Assembly (NCBI GenBank): GCA_017551625.1
Contig: JAFZLF010000040.1
Location: 97,050-161,049 of the forward strand
Reading direction: 5' to 3'
DNA length: 64,000 bases
Source: Clostridiales bacterium
Lineage (GTDB): Bacteria > Bacillota > Clostridia > Saccharofermentanales > Saccharofermentanaceae
Below, piece after piece: positions 43,687 through 53,547 of this stretch. Position 1 is the first letter of the stretch; every line of letters begins with the position of its first letter. Both the position numbers and the translations under genes were made by a program. The notes under the pieces are model-generated. The model had not been told where the DNA came from and searched no databases. It saw only the letters and a program-made list of their open reading frames with translations.

Positions 43687-45027
43687 ATGCCGGCGCCGAA
43701 GATCTGGGATGTGCTCGTAGTGGGAGGCGGCGCTGCCGGCCTGATGGCTGCATGTACCGCGCGGAAAGAGAAAGCAGAAGTACTCATCATGGAGAAGAAC
43801 CGGCAACCCGGGCAGAAACTTCTTCTTACCGGTCACGGGCGGTGTAACCTGACGAATATCCGTATCCCCGATAACTACAGGGAAGCCTATCACGAGAACG
43901 CGCGCTTTCTCACAAGCGCGCTCCATGCGTTTTCTCCCGAAGATGTGCGTGAATACTTCCGGTCTCTAGGTGTTCCTACACATGAAGAAGATGCGGGACG
44001 GATCTTCCCGGATACTGAAAATGCCGAGACGGTTTTAAATGCTCTGGTAAAGGAGTATCAGAGCATGGATGGAAAAATCGAAGAAGCCATGCCTGCCGAC
44101 GAGATCCGCTACAATGTAGAGAATGGATTATGGGAAGTCCTCCCGGTCGGTACGGATCGGGACGGGAACAAGAGAAGTTTTCCGGCAAAGAGTGTGATCC
44201 TCGCATGTGGCGGCAAGAGCTACTTTATGCATGCCGCAGATGAGGGAATGGCCGCAGATGCATACCGGATCGCAGAAAGTCTCGGGCACGAGGTCGTTCC
44301 CTGTCAGCCGGCGCTGGCGCCGATACTCCTTAGTGCTTTTTCCAAAGATCCAGCAAGACATGTGAACGAGGAGGATCCGCTTGATGCGATGACCGGTGTA
44401 ACGATTCCGGATATCGGCACTTCACTCTGGGTAGACGGAAAGAAACTGGCCTCTGCCGAAGGAGACCTGCTCTTTACTCATCAGGGTTTAAGCGGGCCGG
44501 CCGCGATGGAGCTTTCACGATATCTCCCTGCGGAGAAAGGCCTGTATCCGAAGGAGCATGTGCAGTTCTGTATCGATTTTCTTCCGGATAGGAACCGGGA
44601 AGAAATTGACAAGGCACTTCTGAAGGCAATCAAAGAGCGGCCAAATATGTCTATAAGAAAGACCTTGACCATCGTATTCCTTCATATTCTGAAATCTGCA
44701 TCACTAGTGTGGCCGAAAGAAGATAAACCCGGACATTCCGTGACGAAGGCGGAACGCGGCTATATCGTGGAGCGGCTGAAGAAATTCCCCTTAGATGTGG
44801 AGAAGTGTACGCCTCTGCACCAGGCCTATGTGACGAGGGGCGGTGTCTCAGTTAAGGAGATAGATCCGAAGACGATGGAGTCAAAGATAAGACCGGGACT
44901 CTTCTTCGCAGGAGAGATCATGGATGTCGACGGGATCTCCGGAGGGTATAATCTCCAGTGCGCATGGTCGACGGGATATGTGGCAGGGCGTGCCGCTGCA
45001 CTCCGGTCAACGGGCAAAGGTGCATAG
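43687..45027 (+). CDS. HI0933/BaiN-family FAD-dependent oxidoreductase
   Basis: Protein of 446 residues. The FAD motif VVGGGAAGLMAACTAR and the family-specific GQKLLLTGHGRCNLTN lie at the N-terminus; the central domain has LLFTHQGLSGPAAMELSRY, and the C-terminal FAD segment is FFAGEIMDVDGISGGYNLQ. The family includes BaiN-type enzymes, but the substrate here is unknown. The last 21 bases overlap the end of the convergent EamA gene. Confidence 0.9.
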   Translation: MPAPKIWDVLVVGGGAAGLMAACTARKEKAEVLIMEKNRQPGQKLLLTGHGRCNLTNIRIPDNYREAYHENARFLTSALHAFSPEDVREYFRSLGVPTHEEDAGRIFPDTENAETVLNALVKEYQSMDGKIEEAMPADEIRYNVENGLWEVLPVGTDRDGNKRSFPAKSVILACGGKSYFMHAADEGMAADAYRIAESLGHEVVPCQPALAPILLSAFSKDPARHVNEEDPLDAMTGVTIPDIGTSLWVDGKKLASAEGDLLFTHQGLSGPAAMELSRYLPAEKGLYPKEHVQFCIDFLPDRNREEIDKALLKAIKERPNMSIRKTLTIVFLHILKSASLVWPKEDKPGHSVTKAERGYIVERLKKFPLDVEKCTPLHQAYVTRGGVSVKEIDPKTMESKIRPGLFFAGEIMDVDGISGGYNLQCAWSTGYVAGRAAALRSTGKGA

Positions 45028-45963
45028 GATGATGCCGCAGAAGATGATAAACGCGCACAGCAGACGGTACGCGATGTTTTTCTCGTGAAAGACGAATTTT
45101 CCTCCGAGGATCGTGACAAAACAGGCACTCTGCTTGACGACGGTCATGACGGTTACGCGACTTCCGGGATCGGCATTGGCGATAAACAGGGAAGCGTCGC
45201 CGATCACGAACATGACGGCCATGAGCCAGATCCAGATATTTTTCCAGGCTGTCTTCCTGATCTTTGTCCGCGTAAAGATGACATACAGCAGGTAGAATAA
45301 AAGGAGAAAGAGCATATACCAGAACTGCATCTGGGAACTGTTGATCCTCTTCATGAGGATCTTGTCGAGCATGGCGGAAACAGAATTCAGCACGCAGGAA
45401 CCAAAGGCGAGCATGACGAATCTCGGTGGGATCGAGGATGACGCCTCACCTGTTTTAGAATCCGAAACAGTAGATCCGGACGGTTCTTCTTTCTTGTCGG
45501 AAGAAGCTCCCGGTTCTTCAGAGTGAGCCTCCTTCTTTCTTCCGAAGCGGAAGTATTTCTCCGGATGAAGCTTGAGCGCCAGAAGACCGAGTGTGACGAG
45601 CCCCAGACCGAGGAACTGGTTCCAGACCAGGATCTCGTGGAAGATGAAAACACCCAGCAGCGTGCCGAGGAGGACACGCGAGAGATCGAGCACGCCATAG
45701 AGGCTGACCGGCAGATGCTTAAGCGCGTGAAAACCCATCATCCAGGCCAGAAAGATGGAAAATGATTTCAGAAGGATCAGACCATACTGATAGGGGAGAA
45801 GCCCCATCGCCTGCGGGGCGCGCGGAACGACGATCAGGAATCCGAGAAAGGTATAGATCAGGAGCACTTCCATAACGGAATTGCGGTCCATCGCTTTTTT
45901 CTTGCTGATCTCACGACCGCCCTTAAGAAGGCCGTATACCAGTGTCAGAAGGATCCAGGTCAT
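45007..45963 (-). CDS. EamA-family (DMT superfamily) transporter
   Basis: Protein of 318 residues with ten predicted membrane helices in two EamA halves. They are separated by a long charged linker (about 140-180, KKEAHSEEPGASSDKKEEP), unusual for the family. The start at 45963 has GGAG at the right distance; the open frame continues upstream to 46140 but without a ribosome site and with an unlikely N-terminus. Substrate unknown; the family exports metabolites or imports nucleotide-sugar-like compounds. Confidence 0.82.
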   Translation of the reverse strand: MTWILLTLVYGLLKGGREISKKKAMDRNSVMEVLLIYTFLGFLIVVPRAPQAMGLLPYQYGLILLKSFSIFLAWMMGFHALKHLPVSLYGVLDLSRVLLGTLLGVFIFHEILVWNQFLGLGLVTLGLLALKLHPEKYFRFGRKKEAHSEEPGASSDKKEEPSGSTVSDSKTGEASSSIPPRFVMLAFGSCVLNSVSAMLDKILMKRINSSQMQFWYMLFLLLFYLLYVIFTRTKIRKTAWKNIWIWLMAVMFVIGDASLFIANADPGSRVTVMTVVKQSACFVTILGGKFVFHEKNIAYRLLCAFIIFCGIILCTFAR

Positions 45964-46098
45964 GTCATATCTCCGGAAAAATGAGAGTCGGGCAGGCGGT
46001 TTCCGAAATAATAACTCCGAAGAGAGAAACCGACCGAAGCAATCATAGTACAGAGCAGTTGTACTTGTAAACTCTGGTTTTCTTGATTTTTCGCCGAA

Positions 46099-46134
46099 AA
46101 AAAGCGCTTGCCCGCCCCGCCACAAGTGCTTTTT
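46099..46134. terminator. Two-way hairpin between the EamA and propeller genes
   Basis: AAAAAGCGCTTG (46099-46110) pairs with CAAGTGCTTTTT (46123-46134), one G-U pair. Both strands end in T runs. It stands upstream of two divergent genes, so it could act as an attenuator. The rest of the 259-base gap shows nothing clear. Confidence 0.4.
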
Positions 46135-46222
46135 GTGCATGTTATCGATATCGAAACAGGTTTCTTTGTGTTAGTATATGAAAATATGAACGTATAGGAC
46201 ATCGACATGAGGCGGGAGTAAT

Positions 46223-48127
46223 ATGGGAAAACCGGAAAATGTACGATATACGAATCAGTTTTACAGACCGCGCCGTGTGAATAACAACGGTCTTTACATC
46301 CTGTTTCTTGTCACTGCGGTCCTCGTGGTGACGACGATCATTCTCGCTGTCGTGACCCTTACCAAGTCCAAAAAGAAATTAAAAAATGAGACCACTGCCG
46401 GCTCCGGGCAGTCCGCCGTTACCGATGTGAACGGCCAGACTGTTGACCCGTCCGGCATTATTGTTATGACACCGACGCCGACGCCTGCGCCGTCGATCGA
46501 ATCGTATCAGAATCCTCTCCTTTATCCGGCCACGGCGAAGATGGATGTTCCGATCGGGACGCCGGAGGATAAGTATTCTCCGTCCGGCCGTGGAACGACG
46601 CAGGTCGTATATAACGGTGCCGATACCGTAAGCGGTTATCAGCGTGCAGATGAGATCCATCTGGGCGACCCGCTCTACTATCAGCAGGTAGGCGGTATCC
46701 TTACTTTCCGTGGCACAAACTTCAGAAACTGCGCCTCGTGGGGCACTTTTTCCTTAGATCCGTCTAAAGAAGATCATCTTACACAGGTCTGGGAATATGA
46801 CGATATCGGCGCACTGAAGTCTTCTTCCTGGTCGTGGAGCTGGTTTGGCACCGGTTGGACAGGCCAGCCTTTGGCGGTGAAGTGGCCGTATGAGACCCAG
46901 CAGCTGATGAACATGTATCCGGAGAAGAGAAATAAGCAGGGGCTTACTGAGATCATCATCGCGGCGATGGATGGCTACGTTTATTTCTTCGATCTCGAGG
47001 ACGGACAGAAGACCAGAGATCCGCTCAAGGTCGGCGCGACCATCAAGGGAACTCCTGCGGTCGACCCGAGAGGCTATCCGCTCCTGTATGTCGGACAGGG
47101 CGACGATAACGGTGAGAAGGGCCAGATCGGATTCCGTATCTTCAGCCTTCTGAACTTCGAACTTCTCCATTTCCAGAACGGTCTGGATTCCCGTGCGTAC
47201 AGATCGACATGGGGCGCATGCGACTCCTCTCCGATCATCTGCGCCGATGCCGATACACTCATCTATCCGAACGAAAACGGCATGATCTACACCGTCAAGC
47301 TGAACACGCAGTGGAACCCGGGGACGGGGATGCTTTCCATCGATCCGCAGACCATCGCATATAAGTACATCTTCGAGGGCGTCGAGGGCAAGCAGCTCGG
47401 TATCGAGAGCTCGATGGCGATCTACGACCACTACGGCTGGTGCACGGATAACGCAGGTAACCTCATCTGCATCGATCTCAACACCATGAGCCTCATCTGG
47501 TCGAGAAGACTCGAGGATGACTCGGATGTAACTCCGGTCCTGGAGGAAGAGAATGGTCATGTATATCTTTATACCGGAACAGAGGTGGACTGGCAGAGAG
47601 ACGAACTGGAATATCAGGGTGCTTCTTATACATATAAGTTTGACGCGATGACCGGTGATATCGTCTGGCAGACATCCCAGTCCTGTTACACCTCGAATGG
47701 TGTCAACTCCGGTGACGATGTCAACGGCGGTATGCTGGGCACGCCGGTAGTGGGTAAGGGCTCGATCTCCAATCTGGTTATCTACTCATACTGCATGACA
47801 AAGGGCAAATACAGCGGCAACATGCTGGTCGCCTATGATAAGAATACGGGAACCGAGGTCTGGAAGTACGAGATGAAGATGTACTCCTGGAGTTCCCCGG
47901 TCGATATATATGACGAGAACGGCAACGCGTATATCGTGATCTGTGACAGTATCGGGCAGGTCCATCTGGTCGATGCCGCGACAGGCAACCGTCTCTGCTA
48001 TATTCGTATGACACGTTCGGATAACCCGGACGCACAGCATAACACGGAATCTTCACCGATCGTTGTCGATGGCATGATGGTCGTCGGTACCCGCGGTCAG
48101 TCGATCATCGGGGTGAAGATCTCATGA
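46223..48127 (+). CDS. Membrane-anchored PQQ-type beta-propeller protein
   Basis: Protein of 634 residues. An N-terminal anchor helix (about 22-48) is followed by a short Thr-Pro linker (PTPTPAPSIE) and a propeller of repeated blades: IAAMDGYVYFFDLEDGQ, GNLICIDLNTMSLIWSRRL, LVAYDKNTGTEVWKYE and GQVHLVDAATGNRLCYIRM. These are quinoprotein-like repeats as in BamB, without evident cofactor residues, so a binding scaffold on the outer face is likely. It overlaps the next gene by 4 bases (ATGA). Confidence 0.85.
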   Translation: MGKPENVRYTNQFYRPRRVNNNGLYILFLVTAVLVVTTIILAVVTLTKSKKKLKNETTAGSGQSAVTDVNGQTVDPSGIIVMTPTPTPAPSIESYQNPLLYPATAKMDVPIGTPEDKYSPSGRGTTQVVYNGADTVSGYQRADEIHLGDPLYYQQVGGILTFRGTNFRNCASWGTFSLDPSKEDHLTQVWEYDDIGALKSSSWSWSWFGTGWTGQPLAVKWPYETQQLMNMYPEKRNKQGLTEIIIAAMDGYVYFFDLEDGQKTRDPLKVGATIKGTPAVDPRGYPLLYVGQGDDNGEKGQIGFRIFSLLNFELLHFQNGLDSRAYRSTWGACDSSPIICADADTLIYPNENGMIYTVKLNTQWNPGTGMLSIDPQTIAYKYIFEGVEGKQLGIESSMAIYDHYGWCTDNAGNLICIDLNTMSLIWSRRLEDDSDVTPVLEEENGHVYLYTGTEVDWQRDELEYQGASYTYKFDAMTGDIVWQTSQSCYTSNGVNSGDDVNGGMLGTPVVGKGSISNLVIYSYCMTKGKYSGNMLVAYDKNTGTEVWKYEMKMYSWSSPVDIYDENGNAYIVICDSIGQVHLVDAATGNRLCYIRMTRSDNPDAQHNTESSPIVVDGMMVVGTRGQSIIGVKIS

Positions 48128-48591
48128 AGAAACAGTCGGCACATGATGTGATCTGGATGCACGAGGCATTGTCTATGAGCGAGAAGAAGCATGATTACAA
48201 GGACATCGTCTTCATCGAGACGGAACTCTCCGGTTACAGGCGGGGGAGTCTTCGTGCGGCGATCGATCTCACATCCGGACGTATCTCCTGGACCGACACG
48301 CATATGTGGAACAACGATTTCGTACGTGCTTTAAGCCCCGCTGTCGTCGAGCATATCCGCAGCGATCTTCCTGCTACAGAACTCCTTTCCTGGGCGACGG
48401 ACTATGCGAAGGGAATAGGTCACCTGATGGGCTCGATGACCGCCTCCTTCCCGCAGGATTGGTCCGTGGAGATCCGCTTCTCGGACGGAGAGATCCTCAA
48501 GGCCTGTGGCGTCAGTAATTTTCCGAAGCAGTGGAGCCGTTACCGCCAGCTGATCGAAGAGGTCGCCAAGACTTCATTCCGCCTCCGCTGA
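48124..48591 (+). CDS. Conserved-looking cytosolic protein, unknown
   Basis: Protein of 155 residues, no signal peptide or membrane helix, mixed alpha/beta composition. Coupled to the propeller gene by a 4-base overlap. I recognise no family: the text TELSGYRRGSLRAAIDL and WSVEIRFSDGEILKACGV suggests a small beta sheet domain. A terminator follows at 48660. Real gene status rests on coupling, length and codon pattern. Confidence 0.65.
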   Translation: MKKQSAHDVIWMHEALSMSEKKHDYKDIVFIETELSGYRRGSLRAAIDLTSGRISWTDTHMWNNDFVRALSPAVVEHIRSDLPATELLSWATDYAKGIGHLMGSMTASFPQDWSVEIRFSDGEILKACGVSNFPKQWSRYRQLIEEVAKTSFRLR

Positions 48592-48659
48592 CTTCTCCCT
48601 CCCGGGGACGGGAAAGCAGATCCCGGACAATTTTGCCGAGTATATCGAGAAATACCCGC

Positions 48660-48698
48660 AGATCCCTCATCTCTTAGATGACGGATCTTTTGTTTTTT
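48660..48698 (+). terminator. Terminator after the propeller operon
   Basis: AGATCC (48660-48665) pairs with GGATCT (48683-48688), with a second inner pairing CATCT/AGATG, then TTTTGTTTTTT. Confidence 0.78.
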
Positions 48699-48742
48699 GG
48701 TACAATAATGTGTATCTATTTTCTTAGGAAAGGACAAGCAGC

Positions 48743-49345
48743 GTGGATTATCTGGAGGGACTCTTACTTGGTCGGCTGTGGAGCGATACGGATTTCGAGA
48801 ACCGTCGGCATCTGTCTCTCTTCCTGCTCTACGGGATATTTGTAGATCTTCTGGTTATCTATAACTATCTGACAGGCAGTTTTAACGGCCTCATCACGGG
48901 GAATTTCCTTACAAAGGTCATTATCTTCGTCATCCTGTTCTTCTTCTGCCCGGCGCTGTGCTTCTCCTATTACCGAATGCCCATCTGGGGCAAGATACCG
49001 GTTCTTCTGGCCCAACTTCTGAAGTTCGGGGCGCTTACGTTACTTATTACAGCATGGGCCCGCCCCAAGCTGTCCGTCTCCTTTGGAGACCTGAAGGATT
49101 TCTTCATCTCATACCTCAATAAGACACTGGAACGTTTCACGGAGAAATATGTAGATACCGCAGGTACATTTGCCACGGTACTCGGCGTTATCTCCGGCGG
49201 TGTATACGTAGTTGTAGTGGTCGTTCTGATCCTCCTTTCCGCCGTTCTGATCCCCGGGATCGTATTCTGTGTCGCGAGGTTCCTGCAGTACTGGTACGAC
49301 AAGGTCGTCAGCATGCTGGTACTGGCAGACTATACTGAAAAGTAA
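48743..49345 (+). CDS. Four-helix membrane protein, unknown
   Basis: Protein of 200 residues with four predicted membrane helices (about 27-43, 54-72, 82-105 and 146-172) and a conserved-looking N-terminus (MDYLEGLLLGRLWSDTDFEN). The GTG start follows AAAGGA. First of a co-directional series running to 55458. No family recognised. Confidence 0.68.
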   Translation: MDYLEGLLLGRLWSDTDFENRRHLSLFLLYGIFVDLLVIYNYLTGSFNGLITGNFLTKVIIFVILFFFCPALCFSYYRMPIWGKIPVLLAQLLKFGALTLLITAWARPKLSVSFGDLKDFFISYLNKTLERFTEKYVDTAGTFATVLGVISGGVYVVVVVVLILLSAVLIPGIVFCVARFLQYWYDKVVSMLVLADYTEK

Positions 49346-49361
49346 ACGAGGAGAATAGAAT

Positions 49362-50369
49362 ATGGCAAATCTACAAGATAAGATCCGGGTTTCGATCGAT
49401 GACCTGGAAGATATGCTCGGAGTTTTCGGGCTTCCCGATTTCATTTCCAAGGCAGAGTCCCGCTTCGTCAGACATACCGCAGAGATCGCAGAAGAAGTAT
49501 GCTCCCGCCCGACGGTCAAGGTCGTATTTGTATCCGGCCCCACATCCTCCGGCAAAACCACTTTTACCGACCGTCTCGTCTCCCAGCTGCAGCAACGCGG
49601 GAAGAAGGCCATCCGCCTGTCTCTCGATGACTACTATAATCTGCAGGCCTTAAACTTCGACGCTGAGGGCCGTCCTGATTTCGAGAGTGTGAATACGCTC
49701 GACATGCGTCTGGCAAGCATGGATCTGGCCAGACTCGTAAGCGGTGACGCTGTTGTCCCGCCGACATTTGACTTTAAGATCCGGCAGAGAGTCGAATCAG
49801 ACAAACCGGCACTCTCGATCGGCAAAGACGGCATCGTCGTCGTTGAAGGACTCCACGGACTCTGCGAGGAGACTACGGGTAGCTTCGATAAAGAACAGTA
49901 TATGGGCATTTTCATCATGCCCTATGCCTCCGTCATGCAGGACAGACGGCTTCTCGACAGCGACGATCTCCGCATGCTGCGCCGCATCGTCAGAGACGTC
50001 CGCCACAGAGGCGCTCACGCCCTGACCACCATCGACTACTGGCCGATGATCCAGAACTCGGAGCAGGATTATTACCGTGACTATCTGACGCGTGCCGACT
50101 ACCACGTCAATTCCTTCCTCGCCTACGAGCCGCTCGTGATCGCGGCCCTGGCCAGAAGAGATATCGAAGATGCGCTGTCTGCATATGACCAGGGACTCCT
50201 GGCTCCGTCGGTCTTCATGGAGAGAAGTAATATGAAGAAAGACTTCGCCAATATCGAGCAGGCGGTGGCCAAGGCCAGGATGCTCGACTCATGGCTGTCC
50301 ATGATCCCGCAGGCGGGAGAGGCCTTCGTCCCGAAGACCTCGATCCTGAATGAATTCCTGTGTCTGTAA
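49362..50369 (+). CDS. Uridine-kinase-like nucleoside kinase
   Basis: Protein of 335 residues. Walker A is GPTSSGKTTF (about residue 52), followed by the uridine kinase/phosphoribulokinase pattern LSLDDYYN and VVVEGLHGL. Many Clostridia homologues are about 550 residues with a threonyl-tRNA-synthetase-like N-terminus; here only about 45 residues precede the kinase domain, so this is a kinase-only form. Substrate is probably uridine or cytidine but is not certain. RBS GAGGAG. The metA gene follows after 14 bases. Confidence 0.8.
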   Translation: MANLQDKIRVSIDDLEDMLGVFGLPDFISKAESRFVRHTAEIAEEVCSRPTVKVVFVSGPTSSGKTTFTDRLVSQLQQRGKKAIRLSLDDYYNLQALNFDAEGRPDFESVNTLDMRLASMDLARLVSGDAVVPPTFDFKIRQRVESDKPALSIGKDGIVVVEGLHGLCEETTGSFDKEQYMGIFIMPYASVMQDRRLLDSDDLRMLRRIVRDVRHRGAHALTTIDYWPMIQNSEQDYYRDYLTRADYHVNSFLAYEPLVIAALARRDIEDALSAYDQGLLAPSVFMERSNMKKDFANIEQAVAKARMLDSWLSMIPQAGEAFVPKTSILNEFLCL

Positions 50370-50383
50370 GGGGGGAGTAAGAA

Positions 50384-51319
50384 ATGCCGATACGCATACC
50401 GAATAACCTCCCCGCGACCGGGATACTCGAGAAAGAGCGCATCTTCGTGATGACGGAGGATCGTGCCTATACGCAGGACATCCGCCCATTACATCTTCTG
50501 ATACTGAATCTCATGCCGAATAAGATCGCGACGGAGACGCAGCTTCTCCGTGCGCTCAGTAATTCGCCGCTTCAGGTCAACATCGACCTCCTTTACACGG
50601 CGTCGTATCACCCGAAGCACACGGCCACAGAGCATCTCGTCAAGTTCTATGAGACTTTCTCCGATGTCAAGAACCGCTTCTACGATGGTATGATCATCAC
50701 CGGTGCGCCGGTCGAACTCATGGAATTTGAAGAAGTCGCCTACTGGGACGAGCTTTGCGAAATCATGGACTGGAGCAAGACCCATGTCTACTCCACACTT
50801 CACATCTGCTGGGGGGCGCAGGCGGGGCTTTATCACCATTACGGTATCCCGAAATATCATCTCGACAAGAAGATGTTCGGCGTCTTCGAGCACAGCATGA
50901 CCTACACCAAGCCGGTCAAACTCTTCCGTGGGTTCGATGACTATTTCTATGTGCCGCACTCCCGTCATACCGAGGTAAGAAAGGCGGACATCGAGCGTCA
51001 CCCGAATCTTCGTATCCTGTCCGAGTCCGAGGAGAGCGGCGTATACGCGATCTCGGATCTTTCGGGGAGACAGATCTTCATCACAGGCCACTCTGAGTAC
51101 GATGTCAATACGCTTCGTGATGAGTATTTCCGCGACTTGAATAAGGGACTTCCGATCGAAGTTCCGAAGAACTACTTCCCGAACGATGACCCGAACGAGA
51201 CTCCGCATATGAACTGGCGTTCGAGCTCGACGCTATTGTTTATGAACTGGCTCAACTACTACGTCTACCAAGAGACACCGTTTGATATCTCGACGATCAG
51301 CGAGGTACCCAAAGCATAA
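50384..51319 (+). CDS. metA: Homoserine O-acyltransferase, predicted acetyl-CoA type
   Basis: Protein of 311 residues, MetA family. Catalytic Cys lies in [12 protein letters not shown] and the His-Glu pair in ITGHSEYD. In this family the residue after GAP-x sets acyl specificity: E. coli has Gly (succinyl-CoA), Bacillus has Glu (acetyl-CoA). Here the motif is TGAPVEL, with Glu, so O-acetylhomoserine is the predicted product for methionine synthesis. RBS GGGGGGAG. No SAM riboswitch fits in the 14-base gap, so control is elsewhere or absent. Confidence 0.92.
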   Translation: MPIRIPNNLPATGILEKERIFVMTEDRAYTQDIRPLHLLILNLMPNKIATETQLLRALSNSPLQVNIDLLYTASYHPKHTATEHLVKFYETFSDVKNRFYDGMIITGAPVELMEFEEVAYWDELCEIMDWSKTHVYSTLHICWGAQAGLYHHYGIPKYHLDKKMFGVFEHSMTYTKPVKLFRGFDDYFYVPHSRHTEVRKADIERHPNLRILSESEESGVYAISDLSGRQIFITGHSEYDVNTLRDEYFRDLNKGLPIEVPKNYFPNDDPNETPHMNWRSSSTLLFMNWLNYYVYQETPFDISTISEVPKA

Positions 51320-51334
51320 GCGAGGTGATAGACC

Positions 51335-52339
51335 ATGATGCAAGCTCCTTATCTTATTACGGAAACGCTGCTTACCGGTAAGTGCCCGGCCCGTCCGGCC
51401 TTCGGTCATAAGGGGACTTTCGGACGCACCCTGATCTGCGCAGGAACACCGGGGATGGGCGGCGCGGCCTACATGGCAGCCTCCTCTGCTCTCCGTTCCG
51501 GTACGGGACTGGTGTATATACTCACGGAACAGGAACTTCTCACTCCGCTGATGACGCTCTGTCCGGAAGCGCTCGGTCTGGCTTTTCCCGTGAAGGGAAA
51601 GGGAGCAAGTCCGGAACTTGTCGTATCTTCGGAGGGTCCTGTCTCCCGTCCGGTAGCCGGTAAGGGAAATGGTCCTCTTATAAGAAATGGAAATCTCGTC
51701 GCGGGAACGGCTCCCTTTGCCAAGTGGTTCACCAGACAGCTCTCTGAGAAAGACGCCGTCCTGATCGGACCGGGCATCCCGCCGGAGTCAGAAAGACTGG
51801 GCATCATGATCCGCATCGCAGCGGAGCATGCTCCGCATCTTGTCCTCGACGCCGGTGCGCTTTCCCGTCTGGCCGCAGATACCGAGACGATGCAGGTAGT
51901 GAGCCTTCGTCCTTCACGCGGTCTGGCGCCGGCTATCCTTACTCCGCATATCGGAGAATTCTCGAGATTCGTACCCAACTACAAAAAGGGTGACATGCGC
52001 CGCCCCGGCACATGGGCTGAAGAAAACGGATTTACTCTCGTGCTGAAGAGTCACGAGACGAACATTTTTACATCGGATGGAAAGTGGTATAGTAATTCTG
52101 TGAGCAATACCGGTCTGGCTAAGGGCGGATCCGGCGATGTGCTGGCAGGACTTCTGACCGGTCTTTTGGCCCAGGGCATGCCGGAGGAAGAGGCCTCTGT
52201 TTGTGCGGTCGGGATCCATAGTCTGGCGGGACAGCTCTGCGCGAAAGAACACGGACGTCGCGCCATGCTGCCGACGATGCTCTGGGATTACTACGATAAG
52301 TGCTTCGCGATGCTGAAGTGGGAAGAAGGTATGGAATAA
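51335..52339 (+). CDS. nnrD: ADP-dependent NAD(P)H-hydrate dehydratase
   Basis: Protein of 334 residues that repairs hydrated NAD(P)H. The ribokinase-like CARKD fold shows GHKGTFGRTLI near the N-terminus, DAGALSRL and the catalytic GGSGDVLAGLLTGLL. The epimerase (NnrE) half found fused in many bacteria is missing, and the family is usually about 280 residues, so an insert near 85-130 is likely. The first of two adjacent Met codons is used. The next gene, alr, overlaps by one base, a common pairing in Bacillota. Confidence 0.9.
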   Translation: MMQAPYLITETLLTGKCPARPAFGHKGTFGRTLICAGTPGMGGAAYMAASSALRSGTGLVYILTEQELLTPLMTLCPEALGLAFPVKGKGASPELVVSSEGPVSRPVAGKGNGPLIRNGNLVAGTAPFAKWFTRQLSEKDAVLIGPGIPPESERLGIMIRIAAEHAPHLVLDAGALSRLAADTETMQVVSLRPSRGLAPAILTPHIGEFSRFVPNYKKGDMRRPGTWAEENGFTLVLKSHETNIFTSDGKWYSNSVSNTGLAKGGSGDVLAGLLTGLLAQGMPEEEASVCAVGIHSLAGQLCAKEHGRRAMLPTMLWDYYDKCFAMLKWEEGME

Positions 52340-53526
52340 TGTTGGATAAGTTTCCGAACCGCTCATGGGCGGAGATCGACCTGGATGTCGTGGCCGAGAA
52401 CATGAAGGAGATCCGTCGTGTCACGAAGCGACACACGAAGATCATGGCGGTCGTCAAGGCCGATGCATACGGACACGGTGCGATCGAGACCGCGAGAGTG
52501 CTCCTCGATAACGGTGCGGACAAGCTTGCGGTTTCCATGCTCGACGAAGCACTCGAACTTAGAAAGAGCGGCATCAACGTACCGATCCTGATCCTCGGGC
52601 ATACCGATCCGAGGCGTATCTACGAACTGATCGAGAACGACATCGAGCAGGCTGTTTATTCCCTCGAATATGCGAAGGCCATCTCCAAGAAGGCTGTCAT
52701 TCTCGAGAGAACGGCTCGTATCCATATCAAGTACGACACCGGTATGAATCGTCTGGGATTTCTCGAGGGAGAGTCTTCCGTCGAGGCGATCCTCGCAATC
52801 TCCAAGCTTCCCGGTATCGAGATCGAGGGCATGTTCTCGCACTTTGCGATGTCGGATACGGACGATGATGAATATACGAAGAAACAGTTCGACTGCTTCA
52901 TGAGAATGGTCAGGGAACTCGAGAAGAATGATCTTACGATCCCGACCAAGCATATCTGCAACAGTGCCGGTATCATCCGTTTCCCGTCCATGCATTTGGA
53001 CATGGTCCGTGCGGGACTGATCGTCTACGGCATGATGCCTCAGGGCTGTCCTGAGCCGTACACAGACTTCGAGATCCGTCCGGCGATGACACTGAAGAGT
53101 TCAGTTGTCCACGTCAAAGAGATCCCGGTAGGAGAGACCATCAGCTATGGACGGCACTTTAAGACCGAACGTCCGAGCACGATTGCCACGATCGCTATCG
53201 GCTACGCAGACGGCTATCTTCGCCGTCTCAGCAATCGTGCAGAGGTGCTCATCCACGGATGCCGCGCCCCGGTCGTCGGCAATATCTGCATGGATATGTG
53301 TATGGTCGACGTGACGGATTTTCCGGACAAACCGAAGGTCGGCGACGAGGTCGTTCTCTTCGGCAAGCAGACCTATCACGGCACGACAGCGGAGATCACA
53401 GTCGAAGAGATCTCCGATCTGCTTGAGACGATCAACTACGAGGTCACCTGCCTCGTCGGAAAGCGAATCCCGCGTGTCTATACCAAAGACGGCAAGATCG
53501 TGCAGATGCATAGCTCGATCTGGTAA
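52339..53526 (+). CDS. alr: Alanine racemase
   Basis: Protein of 395 residues, PLP-dependent, makes D-Ala for the wall. The PLP lysine is in AVVKADAYGHGA and the catalytic Tyr in ATIAIGYADGYLRR; VVGNICMDMCMVDVT is the usual C-terminal landmark. The start overlaps the nnrD stop by one base; an earlier in-frame ATG lies inside nnrD and is rejected. The D-Ala-D-Ala ligase is encoded at 40201. Confidence 0.95.
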   Translation: MLDKFPNRSWAEIDLDVVAENMKEIRRVTKRHTKIMAVVKADAYGHGAIETARVLLDNGADKLAVSMLDEALELRKSGINVPILILGHTDPRRIYELIENDIEQAVYSLEYAKAISKKAVILERTARIHIKYDTGMNRLGFLEGESSVEAILAISKLPGIEIEGMFSHFAMSDTDDDEYTKKQFDCFMRMVRELEKNDLTIPTKHICNSAGIIRFPSMHLDMVRAGLIVYGMMPQGCPEPYTDFEIRPAMTLKSSVVHVKEIPVGETISYGRHFKTERPSTIATIAIGYADGYLRRLSNRAEVLIHGCRAPVVGNICMDMCMVDVTDFPDKPKVGDEVVLFGKQTYHGTTAEITVEEISDLLETINYEVTCLVGKRIPRVYTKDGKIVQMHSSIW

Positions 53527-53547
53527 GACCGACCCCCGAGGTGAAAG